This document shows, piece after piece, positions 1 through 7,083 of a stretch of 18,615 nucleotides of DNA. The stretch is from an uncultured Porphyromonas sp. (GTDB lineage: Bacteria > Bacteroidota > Bacteroidia > Bacteroidales > Porphyromonadaceae). Where the stretch lies: the NCBI RefSeq assembly GCF_902489635.1, contig NZ_CABUAN010000042.1, positions 1 through 18,615 of the forward strand, read 5' to 3'. The notes under the pieces were generated by a model that saw only the letters and a list, made by a program, of their open reading frames with translations, searched no databases and was not told the origin of the DNA. The position numbers and the translations under genes are program-made. Every line of letters begins with the position of its first letter. Position 1 is the stretch's first letter.

Positions 1-172
1 CACGTGGAGAATCTCAAATCTCCACGTGGATATTTTTTATTTTCCACGTGGGCGTGATTCATTTCCTCCGAAGTTTCATTTCATTCCTCCGAGGAATTTT
101 TTATTTCCTACCTGGGAAATAAAAATTCTCCACGTGGATATTTCGAAATATCCACGTGGAAATCAGTTTTCC
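1..172. repeat. Imperfect tandem array of ~22-bp units with CCACGTGG core
   Basis: Eight consecutive units can be lined up, starting at about 0 (cut by the window edge), 22, 44, 65, 86, 107, 130 and 152, so unit length is 21-23 bp. Units 1, 2, 3, 7 and 8 begin with the palindromic 8-mer CCACGTGG (complete at 22-29, 44-51, 130-137 and 152-159; its last 7 bases at 1-7). Units 4-6 begin with variants CCTCCGAAG, CCTCCGAGG and CCTACCTGG. The rest of each unit is AT-rich. Neighbouring cores can pair: 1-10 with 19-28 is a perfect 10-bp stem, and 129-160 is a perfect 32-bp palindrome. No gene overlaps. The array may continue to the left of the window. Function is unknown; a protein-binding array or a mobile repeat are both possible. 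Confidence 0.8.
129..160. repeat. Perfect 32-bp palindrome
   Basis: The half-site TCCACGTGGATATTTC at 129-144 is followed directly by its exact reverse complement at 145-160, with no loop. It spans two neighbouring CCACGTGG cores of the tandem array. It could form a cruciform, or a hairpin if transcribed. There is no T-run straight after it, so it is not a standard intrinsic terminator. Confidence 0.9.
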
Positions 173-264
173 CCGACACGGCGCCGTTTCGATATGTAGT
201 CGTCTCTAAATTATTGTAACGAGCTGGCGTTGAGTTTGCCCTGTTTTTTTTTGGCTGTTGGCTG

Positions 265-318
265 GAGTGATCAGAGCTATTGGAACCATCGGAGTGATTG
301 GAGCTATCGGTATGATCG
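265..318. repeat. 9-bp imperfect tandem repeat, six units
   Basis: Six 9-mers in a row: GAGTGATCA, GAGCTATTG, GAACCATCG, GAGTGATTG, GAGCTATCG, GTATGATCG. Units 1/4 and 2/5 are close matches, so the array may have grown as a higher-order 27-bp duplication. A run of nine T lies just upstream at 244-252. The period is a multiple of three, but no coding sequence is evident here. Confidence 0.7.
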
Positions 319-321
319 GAC

Positions 322-370
322 TTCTAGCCTCTAATCTCTAACCTCTAATCTCTAGCCTCTAACCTCTAAT
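322..370. repeat. 7-bp tandem repeat (CTCTAAT/CTCTAAC)
   Basis: Seven units of a 7-mer, from TTCTAGC at 322-328 through CTCTAAT, CTCTAAC, CTCTAAT, CTCTAGC, CTCTAAC and CTCTAAT at 364-370. It abuts the sequence TTCGTATCTTTGC, which contains the promoter box of the glycosyltransferase operon. The last two units plus the promoter box (357-383) are identical to 12526-12552 in front of uvrA. Confidence 0.85.
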
Positions 371-374
371 TTCG

Positions 375-382
375 TATCTTTG
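375..382 (+). promoter_or_regulatory. Promoter -7 box of polysaccharide operon
   Basis: TATCTTTG is an exact match to the Bacteroidota -7 consensus TAnnTTTG and lies 40 bp before the first ATG at 423. No clear TTTG -33 box is visible at the usual 19-21 bp upstream, because that region is occupied by the 7-bp repeats. Slippage in those repeats could therefore alter promoter strength (inference). Confidence 0.6.
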
Positions 383-422
383 CGGTTAAGAACATGTTGC
401 TCATCCCTTTATTCTCTACGAG

Positions 423-1466
423 ATGTCTTTACCACAAGAACCCGCAGTAGCCCATACGCCCCAGGTGTCGGTCATCGTGCCTGTCTACAATATCGAGCGG
501 TACCTTCGTCGCTGTCTAGACAGCATACTAGGGCAGACGATGTCTGACTGGGAGGCGATCTGCGTTGATGACGGCAGCCCTGACAGGTCGGCAAGCATAC
601 TCGCAGAGTATGCCGAGCGTGATAGCCGCTTCCGTATCCTAACGAAGGAAAACGGAGGCCTCTCCTCTGCACGCAATGCCGGGACCGCCTGGGCGCGAGG
701 CAAGTATGTCAACTATGTGGACTCGGACGACTTCATCCACCCGCAGACCTTCGAACTGGCAGTGGCTCTGGCAGAGCGTGATAGATCTGACATCGTATCG
801 TGGGTGCCTGATATGATCTACAAGCGTCGGCTGCTCCTGCGCGCTAAGCTGGGACAGCCTTATGACGATGTAGTGCCCTGGAGCATGTCTCACCGCTACA
901 ATCTGAGTAAGGTACATGCGGTCTGCACGACGGAGGTGATAAGACATGCGACGAATCATCGCTGGCACGATGGCGTCACGGATCCCATCCGCTACTTCTA
1001 CGCTTGGCGTCATCTAGTACGCCGGGAGCTAGCGGTAGAGACTCCTTTTGTGGAGGGGCTGAAGTTTGAAGACTTTCCCTGGTGGAGTGACCTGATGCTC
1101 CGCTCCCCACGTGTCACCATCACGCAGCTACCGCTTTACTATTACTACTATAATAAGGAGTCTATCACGAGTGCCTCGACAGAGTGCCACAAGATGACTC
1201 ACTGGATCGCTGGCATCCGCCACACCTTCCCGCAGTATGCCACGACGGCATCTGAAGTTCAGCGGAGGTGCTGGGAGCAGCAATGTCTCTGGGCGGTCTT
1301 ATGCGACCGCATCTCCAAGCAACTCTATAGGGTGCAGGACGAGACAAGCCGTGCGACCCTCGTACCGCTACTGCGAGAGCTGTGGAATATGGGTGTCTTT
1401 GCGACACCCTATAACAAGCGCACGAAGTATCATCAAGGTCGTATCAAAGAGTACATAGGCCTGTGA
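423..1466 (+). CDS. Family 2 glycosyltransferase
   Basis: A 347-residue protein with a GT-A glycosyltransferase domain in its N-terminal half. The nucleotide-sugar fold begins with VSVIVPVYN at about residues 15-23, VDDGS lies at 48-52, and the metal-binding DSDD at 100-103. The C-terminal half has a tyrosine-rich stretch (LYYYYYNKES) common in capsule and O-antigen GT2 enzymes. It is expected to work at the cytoplasmic membrane face, transferring one sugar from a nucleotide donor to a lipid-linked oligosaccharide; the sugar cannot be read from sequence. It is the first gene of a six-gene run. Its TGA stop overlaps the GTG start of the next gene by 4 bp. The ATG at 423 is 40 bp after a good -7 box and starts just before the fold, so the start is well supported. 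Confidence 0.9.
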   Translation: MSLPQEPAVAHTPQVSVIVPVYNIERYLRRCLDSILGQTMSDWEAICVDDGSPDRSASILAEYAERDSRFRILTKENGGLSSARNAGTAWARGKYVNYVDSDDFIHPQTFELAVALAERDRSDIVSWVPDMIYKRRLLLRAKLGQPYDDVVPWSMSHRYNLSKVHAVCTTEVIRHATNHRWHDGVTDPIRYFYAWRHLVRRELAVETPFVEGLKFEDFPWWSDLMLRSPRVTITQLPLYYYYYNKESITSASTECHKMTHWIAGIRHTFPQYATTASEVQRRCWEQQCLWAVLCDRISKQLYRVQDETSRATLVPLLRELWNMGVFATPYNKRTKYHQGRIKEYIGL

Positions 1467-2533
1467 CCCCCTACATCATCTTACTGAGCTTACTGCTCCT
1501 CTTTACCGCGCTGTACTACAGAGACCAGCGCTTCGAGGGGCTATACCAGCTCTTCACCTTTGCCCTGCTGGTCGGCTTCGCTGGTCTGCGTGTCGGACTG
1601 GGGCAGGACTACGAGGTGTATGAGAACGGGTACAACTGGATCAAGTCCGAATCCTTTCAAGCTTTTGAGCCGTTGTGGCGAGGCTTGATACTGGGGATGC
1701 ACGCTGTGGGGCTGAGCTTTCGCTCCTTCATGATGCTCACCTCGGCCATTACGATCGCTCTATTCTTTCGGGGCATACGGCGTCTCTCCATCTCCTATCC
1801 GCTAGGGATTCTTTTCTTTGTCCTCTTCAATACGGGCTACCTAGAGACACTCAATGGAGTGCGACAGTGTCTCGCCCTGATGATCACCTTTGCCGCCTTT
1901 CATCTTTATGTGGAGCGACGCTACTGGCGTTTCTTCCTTTGGGTGGTCCTCTCCTGTCTGGTACACAGCTCCTCGGTGATCTGGTTTATCCTCTTACCGC
2001 TGATGTCGATACGATGGGACTGGCGTGTCTTGACAGCCCTGCTTGTAGTGACGCTCGCCGTGGGGGGCCCGCTCTTTAAGGCGATCGGAAGTGCGCTGGA
2101 GCCAATACTGCCAGAGCGGTACGCCTTCTACATATCCACTCAGGGATTGGACACACACCAAGGATGGGTCAACATATTGACCCAAAACGGGATGGCTGTC
2201 CTACTACTCATCGGGTCGCTCTATCTAGATAAGGAGCGTGACCGGGTGACTTGTCTAGCGATCCTGCTCATCGCTTTCAGCAGTATGATCTACAACTGTA
2301 CCCTCTCCTCAAGCGTGGCTATGCGCTTTATGTACAATCCAGGCATTATGATCTGCGTGGCACTGCCTAACCTCCTGCTATCGGTAAAAGATCGATGGTA
2401 TCAGCTGACTATTGCTGGCGTGATGATTCTTTACTTCCTCTTTACGGTCAACAATGTGATGGATCCAGGTAGCTCCCTCCATACCTACCGCTGGATCTAT
2501 GACGACTACATCTATACCCCTACGCTATGGTAA
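1463..2533 (+). CDS. EpsG/Wzy-like polysaccharide polymerase, membrane protein
   Basis: A 356-residue, very hydrophobic protein with roughly 10-12 predicted membrane segments spread over its whole length. Near residues 42-52 it has LRVGLGQDYEVY, resembling the conserved R-x-G-x-D-Y-x-x-Y region after the first helices of EpsG-family proteins. EpsG-type proteins are thought to polymerise repeat units of exopolysaccharide, O antigen or capsule, like Wzy. The start is GTG, overlapping the upstream glycosyltransferase stop by 4 bp; the stop overlaps the next gene by 7 bp. Such tight coupling suggests co-translation. The family call rests on topology, this motif and gene context; other O-antigen polymerase or ligase families are possible. 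Confidence 0.78.
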   Translation: MTPYIILLSLLLLFTALYYRDQRFEGLYQLFTFALLVGFAGLRVGLGQDYEVYENGYNWIKSESFQAFEPLWRGLILGMHAVGLSFRSFMMLTSAITIALFFRGIRRLSISYPLGILFFVLFNTGYLETLNGVRQCLALMITFAAFHLYVERRYWRFFLWVVLSCLVHSSSVIWFILLPLMSIRWDWRVLTALLVVTLAVGGPLFKAIGSALEPILPERYAFYISTQGLDTHQGWVNILTQNGMAVLLLIGSLYLDKERDRVTCLAILLIAFSSMIYNCTLSSSVAMRFMYNPGIMICVALPNLLLSVKDRWYQLTIAGVMILYFLFTVNNVMDPGSSLHTYRWIYDDYIYTPTLW

Positions 2534-3708
2534 CCAATGAGCCTACATCGCCTAGAGCGATTGCCTTTGTGGTGAATCAGATCCGTCCGCAAGGTCCTCT
2601 CTTTGTGGTGCGAGACATCGTTGCAGGACTACCCGAGGGCTACTACAAGCCTTACATCATACAGCTCTGCTCTCTAGAGCCTCAGGGCGAGGCGATGGCT
2701 GACGAGCTGCAAGCACTGGGATGCGAGATCATCGAGCTAGGCTTCACACGGGGGCAGCTAGAGCTATTTCCCCGCTCTGCGGCAAGGCTGCTCGACGAGT
2801 GCCTACAGCACTACAACATCACACTGGTGCATAGTCACACCTACCAGCCAGACATCGTCACCAGCTATCTGACTCATCGATACATACTGCTGACGACCCA
2901 GCACAACATCGCTAAGCTTGACTTCACCTACGGCAAGGGGCGTCTGATCGGAGGCTATATGTGTCGTCGCCTGATGCGCGCCTTGTCTCGTCACCGTGAG
3001 GTGGTCTGCGTCTCGCACGTCTGTCGTGACTACTACCGCAAGTCGCTCCCCACCAAGGTCAGTGTCTATGTCGCTCCCAATGGGATAGACAACGAACGCT
3101 TCACGCCTCCCGTTACTCCCACCGAAAAGGCGCAGCTGCGTCGCCAGCTAGCGCTCCCCGAGCAGGGCTATATCATCACCTATTGCGGGGGACTCATCAA
3201 GCGCAAAGACCCAGAGCTGATCCTGCGCGCCTTGCGCCGTCTGAAGAGGCGGCACCAGCTACCGAGTGACTTACGTCTTCTGATCCTCGGCAAGGGCCCT
3301 CTAGAGCGACGCTGCAAGCATCTAGCGAAGCCCCTAGGTGAGCAGGTTCAGTTTGTCGGCTTTACCGATTGTGTGGCGGAGTACCTAGGAGCCTCAGATG
3401 CCTTGATCACGGCTAGTCATGCTGAGGGCTTGCCGCTCAACGTCATCGAGGGCGTTGCATCGGGATGCGTGGTCATTCACTCGAATTTGCCTATCTTTGG
3501 CGAGATTTTGGAGTCTGTACCACAGATGGCTGCTCTACGATTTGACCTAGGAAGTGTATCTCAGTGTGCCGATTGTATACTAAAAGCACCCTCTGTTACG
3601 TTTGATAGACAAGAAGCTCTAGAGATGGGACGTCTGTATGGTGGCCAGCGCATGGCTCTGCAGTACCATCGCATCTACCAGCAGCTCCTGCGAAAGTATC
3701 TTGGATAA
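2527..3708 (+). CDS. Family 4 (GT-B) glycosyltransferase
   Basis: A 393-residue protein with the two Rossmann-like domains of a GT4 enzyme. The N-terminal acceptor domain begins near AFVVNQIRPQGPLFVVRDI. The C-terminal donor domain contains YCGGLIKRKDPELILRAL and the retaining EX7E motif, with Glu300 and Glu308 in HAEGLPLNVIEG. This class usually adds a sugar with retention of anomeric configuration to a lipid-linked acceptor in the cytoplasm. The ATG at 2527 overlaps the end of the EpsG-like gene by 7 bp; no other start upstream is compatible with operon packing. It likely adds one residue of the polysaccharide repeat unit encoded here; donor and acceptor are not predictable. Confidence 0.9.
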   Translation: MVTNEPTSPRAIAFVVNQIRPQGPLFVVRDIVAGLPEGYYKPYIIQLCSLEPQGEAMADELQALGCEIIELGFTRGQLELFPRSAARLLDECLQHYNITLVHSHTYQPDIVTSYLTHRYILLTTQHNIAKLDFTYGKGRLIGGYMCRRLMRALSRHREVVCVSHVCRDYYRKSLPTKVSVYVAPNGIDNERFTPPVTPTEKAQLRRQLALPEQGYIITYCGGLIKRKDPELILRALRRLKRRHQLPSDLRLLILGKGPLERRCKHLAKPLGEQVQFVGFTDCVAEYLGASDALITASHAEGLPLNVIEGVASGCVVIHSNLPIFGEILESVPQMAALRFDLGSVSQCADCILKAPSVTFDRQEALEMGRLYGGQRMALQYHRIYQQLLRKYLG

Positions 3709-3735
3709 CTCATAACTAGCGTAGACAATAACTAG

Positions 3736-4584
3736 GTGTTAACAACTGGCTCTATAGTACTCTACAAGAGCAATGCATTCTTTGTGGAGCAGATCATTGA
3801 GGACTTCTTTCGGACGCCCTCAGAGCCACGCGTAGTGACCGACAAGCAGCTCTACCTGATTGACAATTCGCCCACAGATGCGCTACGCTTCCTAGCAGAT
3901 CTACCCGTCGGCGACGGACGTATCTACTACGAGCATCAGCCGAGCAACCTAGGCTTTGGCAAGGCGCACAACATAGCCATACGCCTAGCCCACGATCAGG
4001 GAGCACGATACCATGTGATCATCAATCCGGATGTACGCTTTGACGAGACTGTGCTAGACACCCTGACCTCCTATATGGAGGCGCACGAGGAGGTGGGGCT
4101 CGTATCGCCTTTTGTCTCCTACCCCGATGGTCGTCCGCAGCAGCTCTGCAAGCTCTTACCTAGACCATGGGATGTGCTCTTGCGTCGCTTCTCTTTCAGC
4201 CAGTGGGTACGCAACAAGATCAATAGGCGCTACGAGATGCATTGGCTAGACTATAGCGAGCCCGTAGAGGTACCCTATCTGTCTGGTTGCTTCATGTTTA
4301 CACGCATGAAGATATTGGAGCGTGTGGGGGGCTTCGACGAGCGGTTCTTTATGTATGTCGAGGATATCGATCTCTCTAGGCGCATCGGACAGATCTCTAA
4401 GACGATCTGTCATCCCGAAGCTAAGATCACGCATGTCCACAGCCGAGGCTCTTATCACGATGCCAAGCTCCTATGTCACCATATCTCCTCGATGGTCAAG
4501 TACTTCAACAAGTGGGGCTGGTGGTGTGATGCTGAGCGCAAAGAGGTCAATGCGCGCTATATTCCTAAGGATGCGAAGCTATGA
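3736..4584 (+). CDS. Family 2 glycosyltransferase, rhamnosyltransferase-like
   Basis: A 282-residue GT2 protein. It has the features of the rhamnosyltransferase/RfbN-like group: NLGFGKAHN near residues 71-79, the NPD metal-site motif at 97-99, and GGFDERFFMYVEDIDLSRR at about 198-216, where the ED pair provides the likely catalytic base. Rhamnose as donor sugar is only suggested by family resemblance. The start is GTG at 3736, 27 bp after the GT4 stop. In-frame stops lie just upstream and no ATG comes earlier. Its end overlaps the next gene by 4 bp (ATGA). Confidence 0.85.
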   Translation: MLTTGSIVLYKSNAFFVEQIIEDFFRTPSEPRVVTDKQLYLIDNSPTDALRFLADLPVGDGRIYYEHQPSNLGFGKAHNIAIRLAHDQGARYHVIINPDVRFDETVLDTLTSYMEAHEEVGLVSPFVSYPDGRPQQLCKLLPRPWDVLLRRFSFSQWVRNKINRRYEMHWLDYSEPVEVPYLSGCFMFTRMKILERVGGFDERFFMYVEDIDLSRRIGQISKTICHPEAKITHVHSRGSYHDAKLLCHHISSMVKYFNKWGWWCDAERKEVNARYIPKDAKL

Positions 4585-5576
4585 GTATAGAACTACCCCT
4601 CTCTGTCATCATACCTGTATATAATGGCGCAAAGACCATCGTTCGTTGCTTAGACTCTCTCGTCGCTATCCCTAACGCTGCGACAGCTCTGGAGATCATC
4701 GTGATCAATGACGGGAGCCAGGATGAGACACTGGAGGTGGTGACCGACTACCAAGCGCAGCACCCAGAGCAGACCATCAGCGTCATCACCCAGGTCAATC
4801 AAGGGCAGTCCGCCGCTCGCAATAGAGGCTTGGAGGTGGCTCAGGGAGCCTACGTGTGGTTTGTCGATGCCGACGACTGGGTAGATAGTGTTGCAGCTGA
4901 TTACCTTCTCTCGCTCATTGCGGAGGAGCCGTACGATATGCTCTGCTTTGGCGTGCGCAATCGCAGCGAAGAGGATGAGGTCCCTTCTGAGTGGATGGAC
5001 AGCTCGGTACATGACTTTGATCAACTTCAGTGTACCGACGGGAGAGCACTCTTGACGCAGCACAACTTATCGGGCAGTGTCTGTCCCTTTCTGTGGCGAC
5101 GCACCATGCTGGAGGAGCATCAGGCACGCTTTATGGAGGGGTTGCTCCATGAAGATGCACTCTTCTACTGGCACTACACAGCCTTTGCCAAGCGGGTGCT
5201 TCTCGTTCCTATCGTAGCTTATTACTACTACCAGAGAGCAGAGTCTACAATTCACAACCCCAACACGCTACATCTCCGAGGCGTCTCTCGCCTAGAGGGT
5301 TCCTTTAGGTTGCTCGAGTGCGCCAATGAGGTAAAAGATCTAGACTCGGTCTACCTGACGCTAGCCTCAGATTTTTATCGAGCAGGTCTACGCATGGTCG
5401 CTCGCTATGGCAAGGTCTCCGAACTCAAAGCATACACGCAGCGTATGGAGCAGTCGGGAGACCACAAGCTCCTCATGCGCTATGCCGGTCGTAAGGGTGC
5501 TCCGCTCATCCGCATAGCTCACCGCGCCCCTTGGCTCTTCGGCTTGATCGCTCACATACTTCCCCCTGTAGCATAG
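4581..5576 (+). CDS. Family 2 glycosyltransferase
   Basis: A 331-residue GT2 enzyme of the WcaA/EpsJ type. The GT-A domain runs from LSVIIPVYNG (about 7-16) through INDGS (42-46) to the DADD metal-binding site (96-99). An AYYYYQRAEST stretch follows in the C-terminal half, as in the first gene of the operon. ATGA overlap with the preceding stop indicates translational coupling. It is the third GT2 of the operon, so the repeat unit probably carries at least four or five sugars, counting the GT4 enzyme and the initiating transferase. Donor and linkage are unknown. Confidence 0.9.
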   Translation: MSIELPLSVIIPVYNGAKTIVRCLDSLVAIPNAATALEIIVINDGSQDETLEVVTDYQAQHPEQTISVITQVNQGQSAARNRGLEVAQGAYVWFVDADDWVDSVAADYLLSLIAEEPYDMLCFGVRNRSEEDEVPSEWMDSSVHDFDQLQCTDGRALLTQHNLSGSVCPFLWRRTMLEEHQARFMEGLLHEDALFYWHYTAFAKRVLLVPIVAYYYYQRAESTIHNPNTLHLRGVSRLEGSFRLLECANEVKDLDSVYLTLASDFYRAGLRMVARYGKVSELKAYTQRMEQSGDHKLLMRYAGRKGAPLIRIAHRAPWLFGLIAHILPPVA

Positions 5577-5582
5577 ACTGGT

Positions 5583-6251
5583 ATGTATCGTAACTATATC
5601 AAGCGACTACTAGATATCATCTGCTCCTTGCTAGGGCTCATCATCCTGTCTCCACTGCTTCTTGTGGTGATCGTGGTGATGTCCTTTGCCAATAAGGGGG
5701 CGGGGGTCTTCTTTTCCCAAGCACGTCCTGGACGAGGTGAGCGGCTCTTTAATATGTACAAGTTCAAGTCGATGACCGATGAGCGAGACGCTTCAGGTAA
5801 TTTGCTCCCCGATGCGAAGCGACTGACCGCTATGGGGCGGTTTATCCGCAAGACCTCTATCGACGAGCTACCACAGCTGTGGAATGTACTACGAGGCGAT
5901 ATGAGTCTCGTGGGTCCTCGCCCCTTCCTGGCTACTTACCGACAGATCCCTACGGAGCGCAGGAAGGTGGAGATCATCAGTGTCTCTATCGAGGGCGATG
6001 CGATAGAGATCACACCAGCACAGCGCGTACGCTATGAGGTGCGCCCTGGCATCACAGGCTTAGCGCAGATCAATGGCCGCAACAAGCTGAGTTACCAGCA
6101 TCGCTTTGAGTATGATGCGTGGTATGTACGTCACCTCTCCTTGGCACTAGACCTCAAGATCCTCTTAAAGACAGTCGGTTTAACCCTCCGGATGAAAGAT
6201 GTCTCCTCGGCAACGGGTGAGACCTCCGAGATATTTACTGGAGAGGACTAA
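5583..6251 (+). CDS. PglC-like undecaprenyl-phosphate sugar-1-phosphate transferase
   Basis: A 222-residue small monotopic phosphoglycosyltransferase. It begins with an amphipathic/hydrophobic membrane segment (residues about 8-35), followed by KFKSMTDERD (60-69), the catalytic Asp-Glu pair in SIDELPQLW (Asp94, Glu95), GDMSLVGPRP and RPGITGLAQINGRN. Family members transfer a sugar phosphate from a UDP-sugar to undecaprenyl phosphate, the first step of polysaccharide assembly, at the inner face of the cytoplasmic membrane. Between GPRP and RPGIT there are about 39 residues, versus about 19 in Campylobacter PglC as I recall it, so there is an insertion of about 20 residues (around 120-150). It is the last gene of the operon, 6 bp after the preceding stop. 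The exact sugar is not predictable. Confidence 0.9.
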   Translation: MYRNYIKRLLDIICSLLGLIILSPLLLVVIVVMSFANKGAGVFFSQARPGRGERLFNMYKFKSMTDERDASGNLLPDAKRLTAMGRFIRKTSIDELPQLWNVLRGDMSLVGPRPFLATYRQIPTERRKVEIISVSIEGDAIEITPAQRVRYEVRPGITGLAQINGRNKLSYQHRFEYDAWYVRHLSLALDLKILLKTVGLTLRMKDVSSATGETSEIFTGED

Positions 6252-6296
6252 AGCTCCCCGCACCTTCTTTTATTTTGACCCTAAAGCTCCTCGTGA

Positions 6297-6328
6297 TTTG
6301 CATATCTCGTGGAGATTTGGTTACTTTG
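6297..6328 (+). promoter_or_regulatory. Promoter of sigma factor gene
   Basis: A TTTG -33 element at 6297-6300 is followed after exactly 20 bp by TTACTTTG at 6321-6328, a one-mismatch match to the TAnnTTTG -7 box. The spacing fits the Bacteroidota housekeeping promoter (19-21 bp). The predicted start site is near 6335, giving a leader of about 75 nt before the ATG at 6409. Confidence 0.6.
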
Positions 6329-6337
6329 CGGTGTAAT

Positions 6338-6358
6338 AGTAATCACAAAGTAATCACA
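6338..6358. promoter_or_regulatory. Direct repeat, possible operator
   Basis: AGTAATCACA occurs at 6338-6347 and again at 6349-6358, an 11-bp period, about one helical turn. It lies just after the predicted transcription start of the sigma factor gene, a typical place for a repressor site or a site bound by the gene's own product. The operator role is inference. Confidence 0.4.
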
Positions 6359-6408
6359 GCCTATAGGATAGATAGCTACCTTTTATAAATACAAAGGATA
6401 CTCTCTAT

Positions 6409-6996
6409 ATGACCACACTCCGTACGTGCAGCGACGATGAGCTCGTCTGCCAATATTGTGAGGGCTGTGATAGAGCTTTTGCAGAGCTCCTCCGTCGGTA
6501 CGAAACTGACATACATAACTATATCTATCTAACTATCGCTGATAGCGATGTCGCTGACGATCTCTTTCAGGAGGTCTTCATCAAGGTAATGCGTACCCTA
6601 AAGGATGGTAAGTACCATGCCAAGGGCAAGTTCAAAGCTTGGCTCCTGCGCCTGACGCATAATATGATGATGGATCACTTCCGACGGGAGAAGCGGACAC
6701 TCTACGTGACCAACTACGATGCCAATCAGCAGATCCTCGACTTGACACCTGCGAGTGACCTCCCTGAGGACTTCTTCGATGATCAGGAGGCACTGTACCA
6801 CCAGATATCGCTCTGTGTGGAGGATCTACCCGAAGCACAGCGAGAGGTCCTTAAGATGAGGATTTATGAAGACATACCCTTTAAGGAGATCGCTGAGCGT
6901 ACCGAGGTAAGCATCAGCACAGCCCTCGGGCGTATGCGCTATGCTCTGATCAATCTGCGCAAGATGATCCGAGAGCGCAATATTGCGCCCGTCTAA
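6409..6996 (+). CDS. RNA polymerase sigma-70 family (ECF-like) sigma factor
   Basis: A 195-residue protein with only sigma regions 2 and 4. Region 2 covers about residues 22-90 and includes the core-binding DLFQEVFIKVMR (51-62) and the DNA-melting/recognition stretch GKFKAWLLRLTHNMMMDHFRR. Region 4 (about 139-187) has an HTH in VLKMRIYEDIPFKEIAERTE. It should direct RNA polymerase to a small regulon. No recognisable anti-sigma gene follows; the only downstream gene is a very short ORF at 7084. It has its own promoter and is separated from the polysaccharide operon by 157 bp. The ATG at 6409 gives the usual family N-terminus. The target genes cannot be told; the adjoining polysaccharide operon is one candidate. 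Confidence 0.9.
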   Translation: MTTLRTCSDDELVCQYCEGCDRAFAELLRRYETDIHNYIYLTIADSDVADDLFQEVFIKVMRTLKDGKYHAKGKFKAWLLRLTHNMMMDHFRREKRTLYVTNYDANQQILDLTPASDLPEDFFDDQEALYHQISLCVEDLPEAQREVLKMRIYEDIPFKEIAERTEVSISTALGRMRYALINLRKMIRERNIAPV

Positions 6997-7083
6997 GCGT
7001 TTAGTCTGTGTAAGGGGGATCGAGCAAGCTGTAGCCCATAGGACTGACAGCATCACCCTCCCCCACTACATGACTAGACGACT

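Noticed and set aside
1..172. CRISPR array
   Set aside because: The conserved core is only about 8 bp, the intervening 13-15 bp are AT-rich and partly repeated themselves, and there are no cas genes.
639..1013. 124-codon - strand frame opposite the first glycosyltransferase
   Set aside because: Fully contained in a clear GT2 gene on the other strand, with no promoter or recognisable domain.
1137..1157. TAC/TAT run as a slippery microsatellite in the first glycosyltransferase gene
   Set aside because: The codons encode the tyrosine-rich LYYYYYNKE stretch usual in this family; the run is short and imperfect, so phase variation is unlikely.
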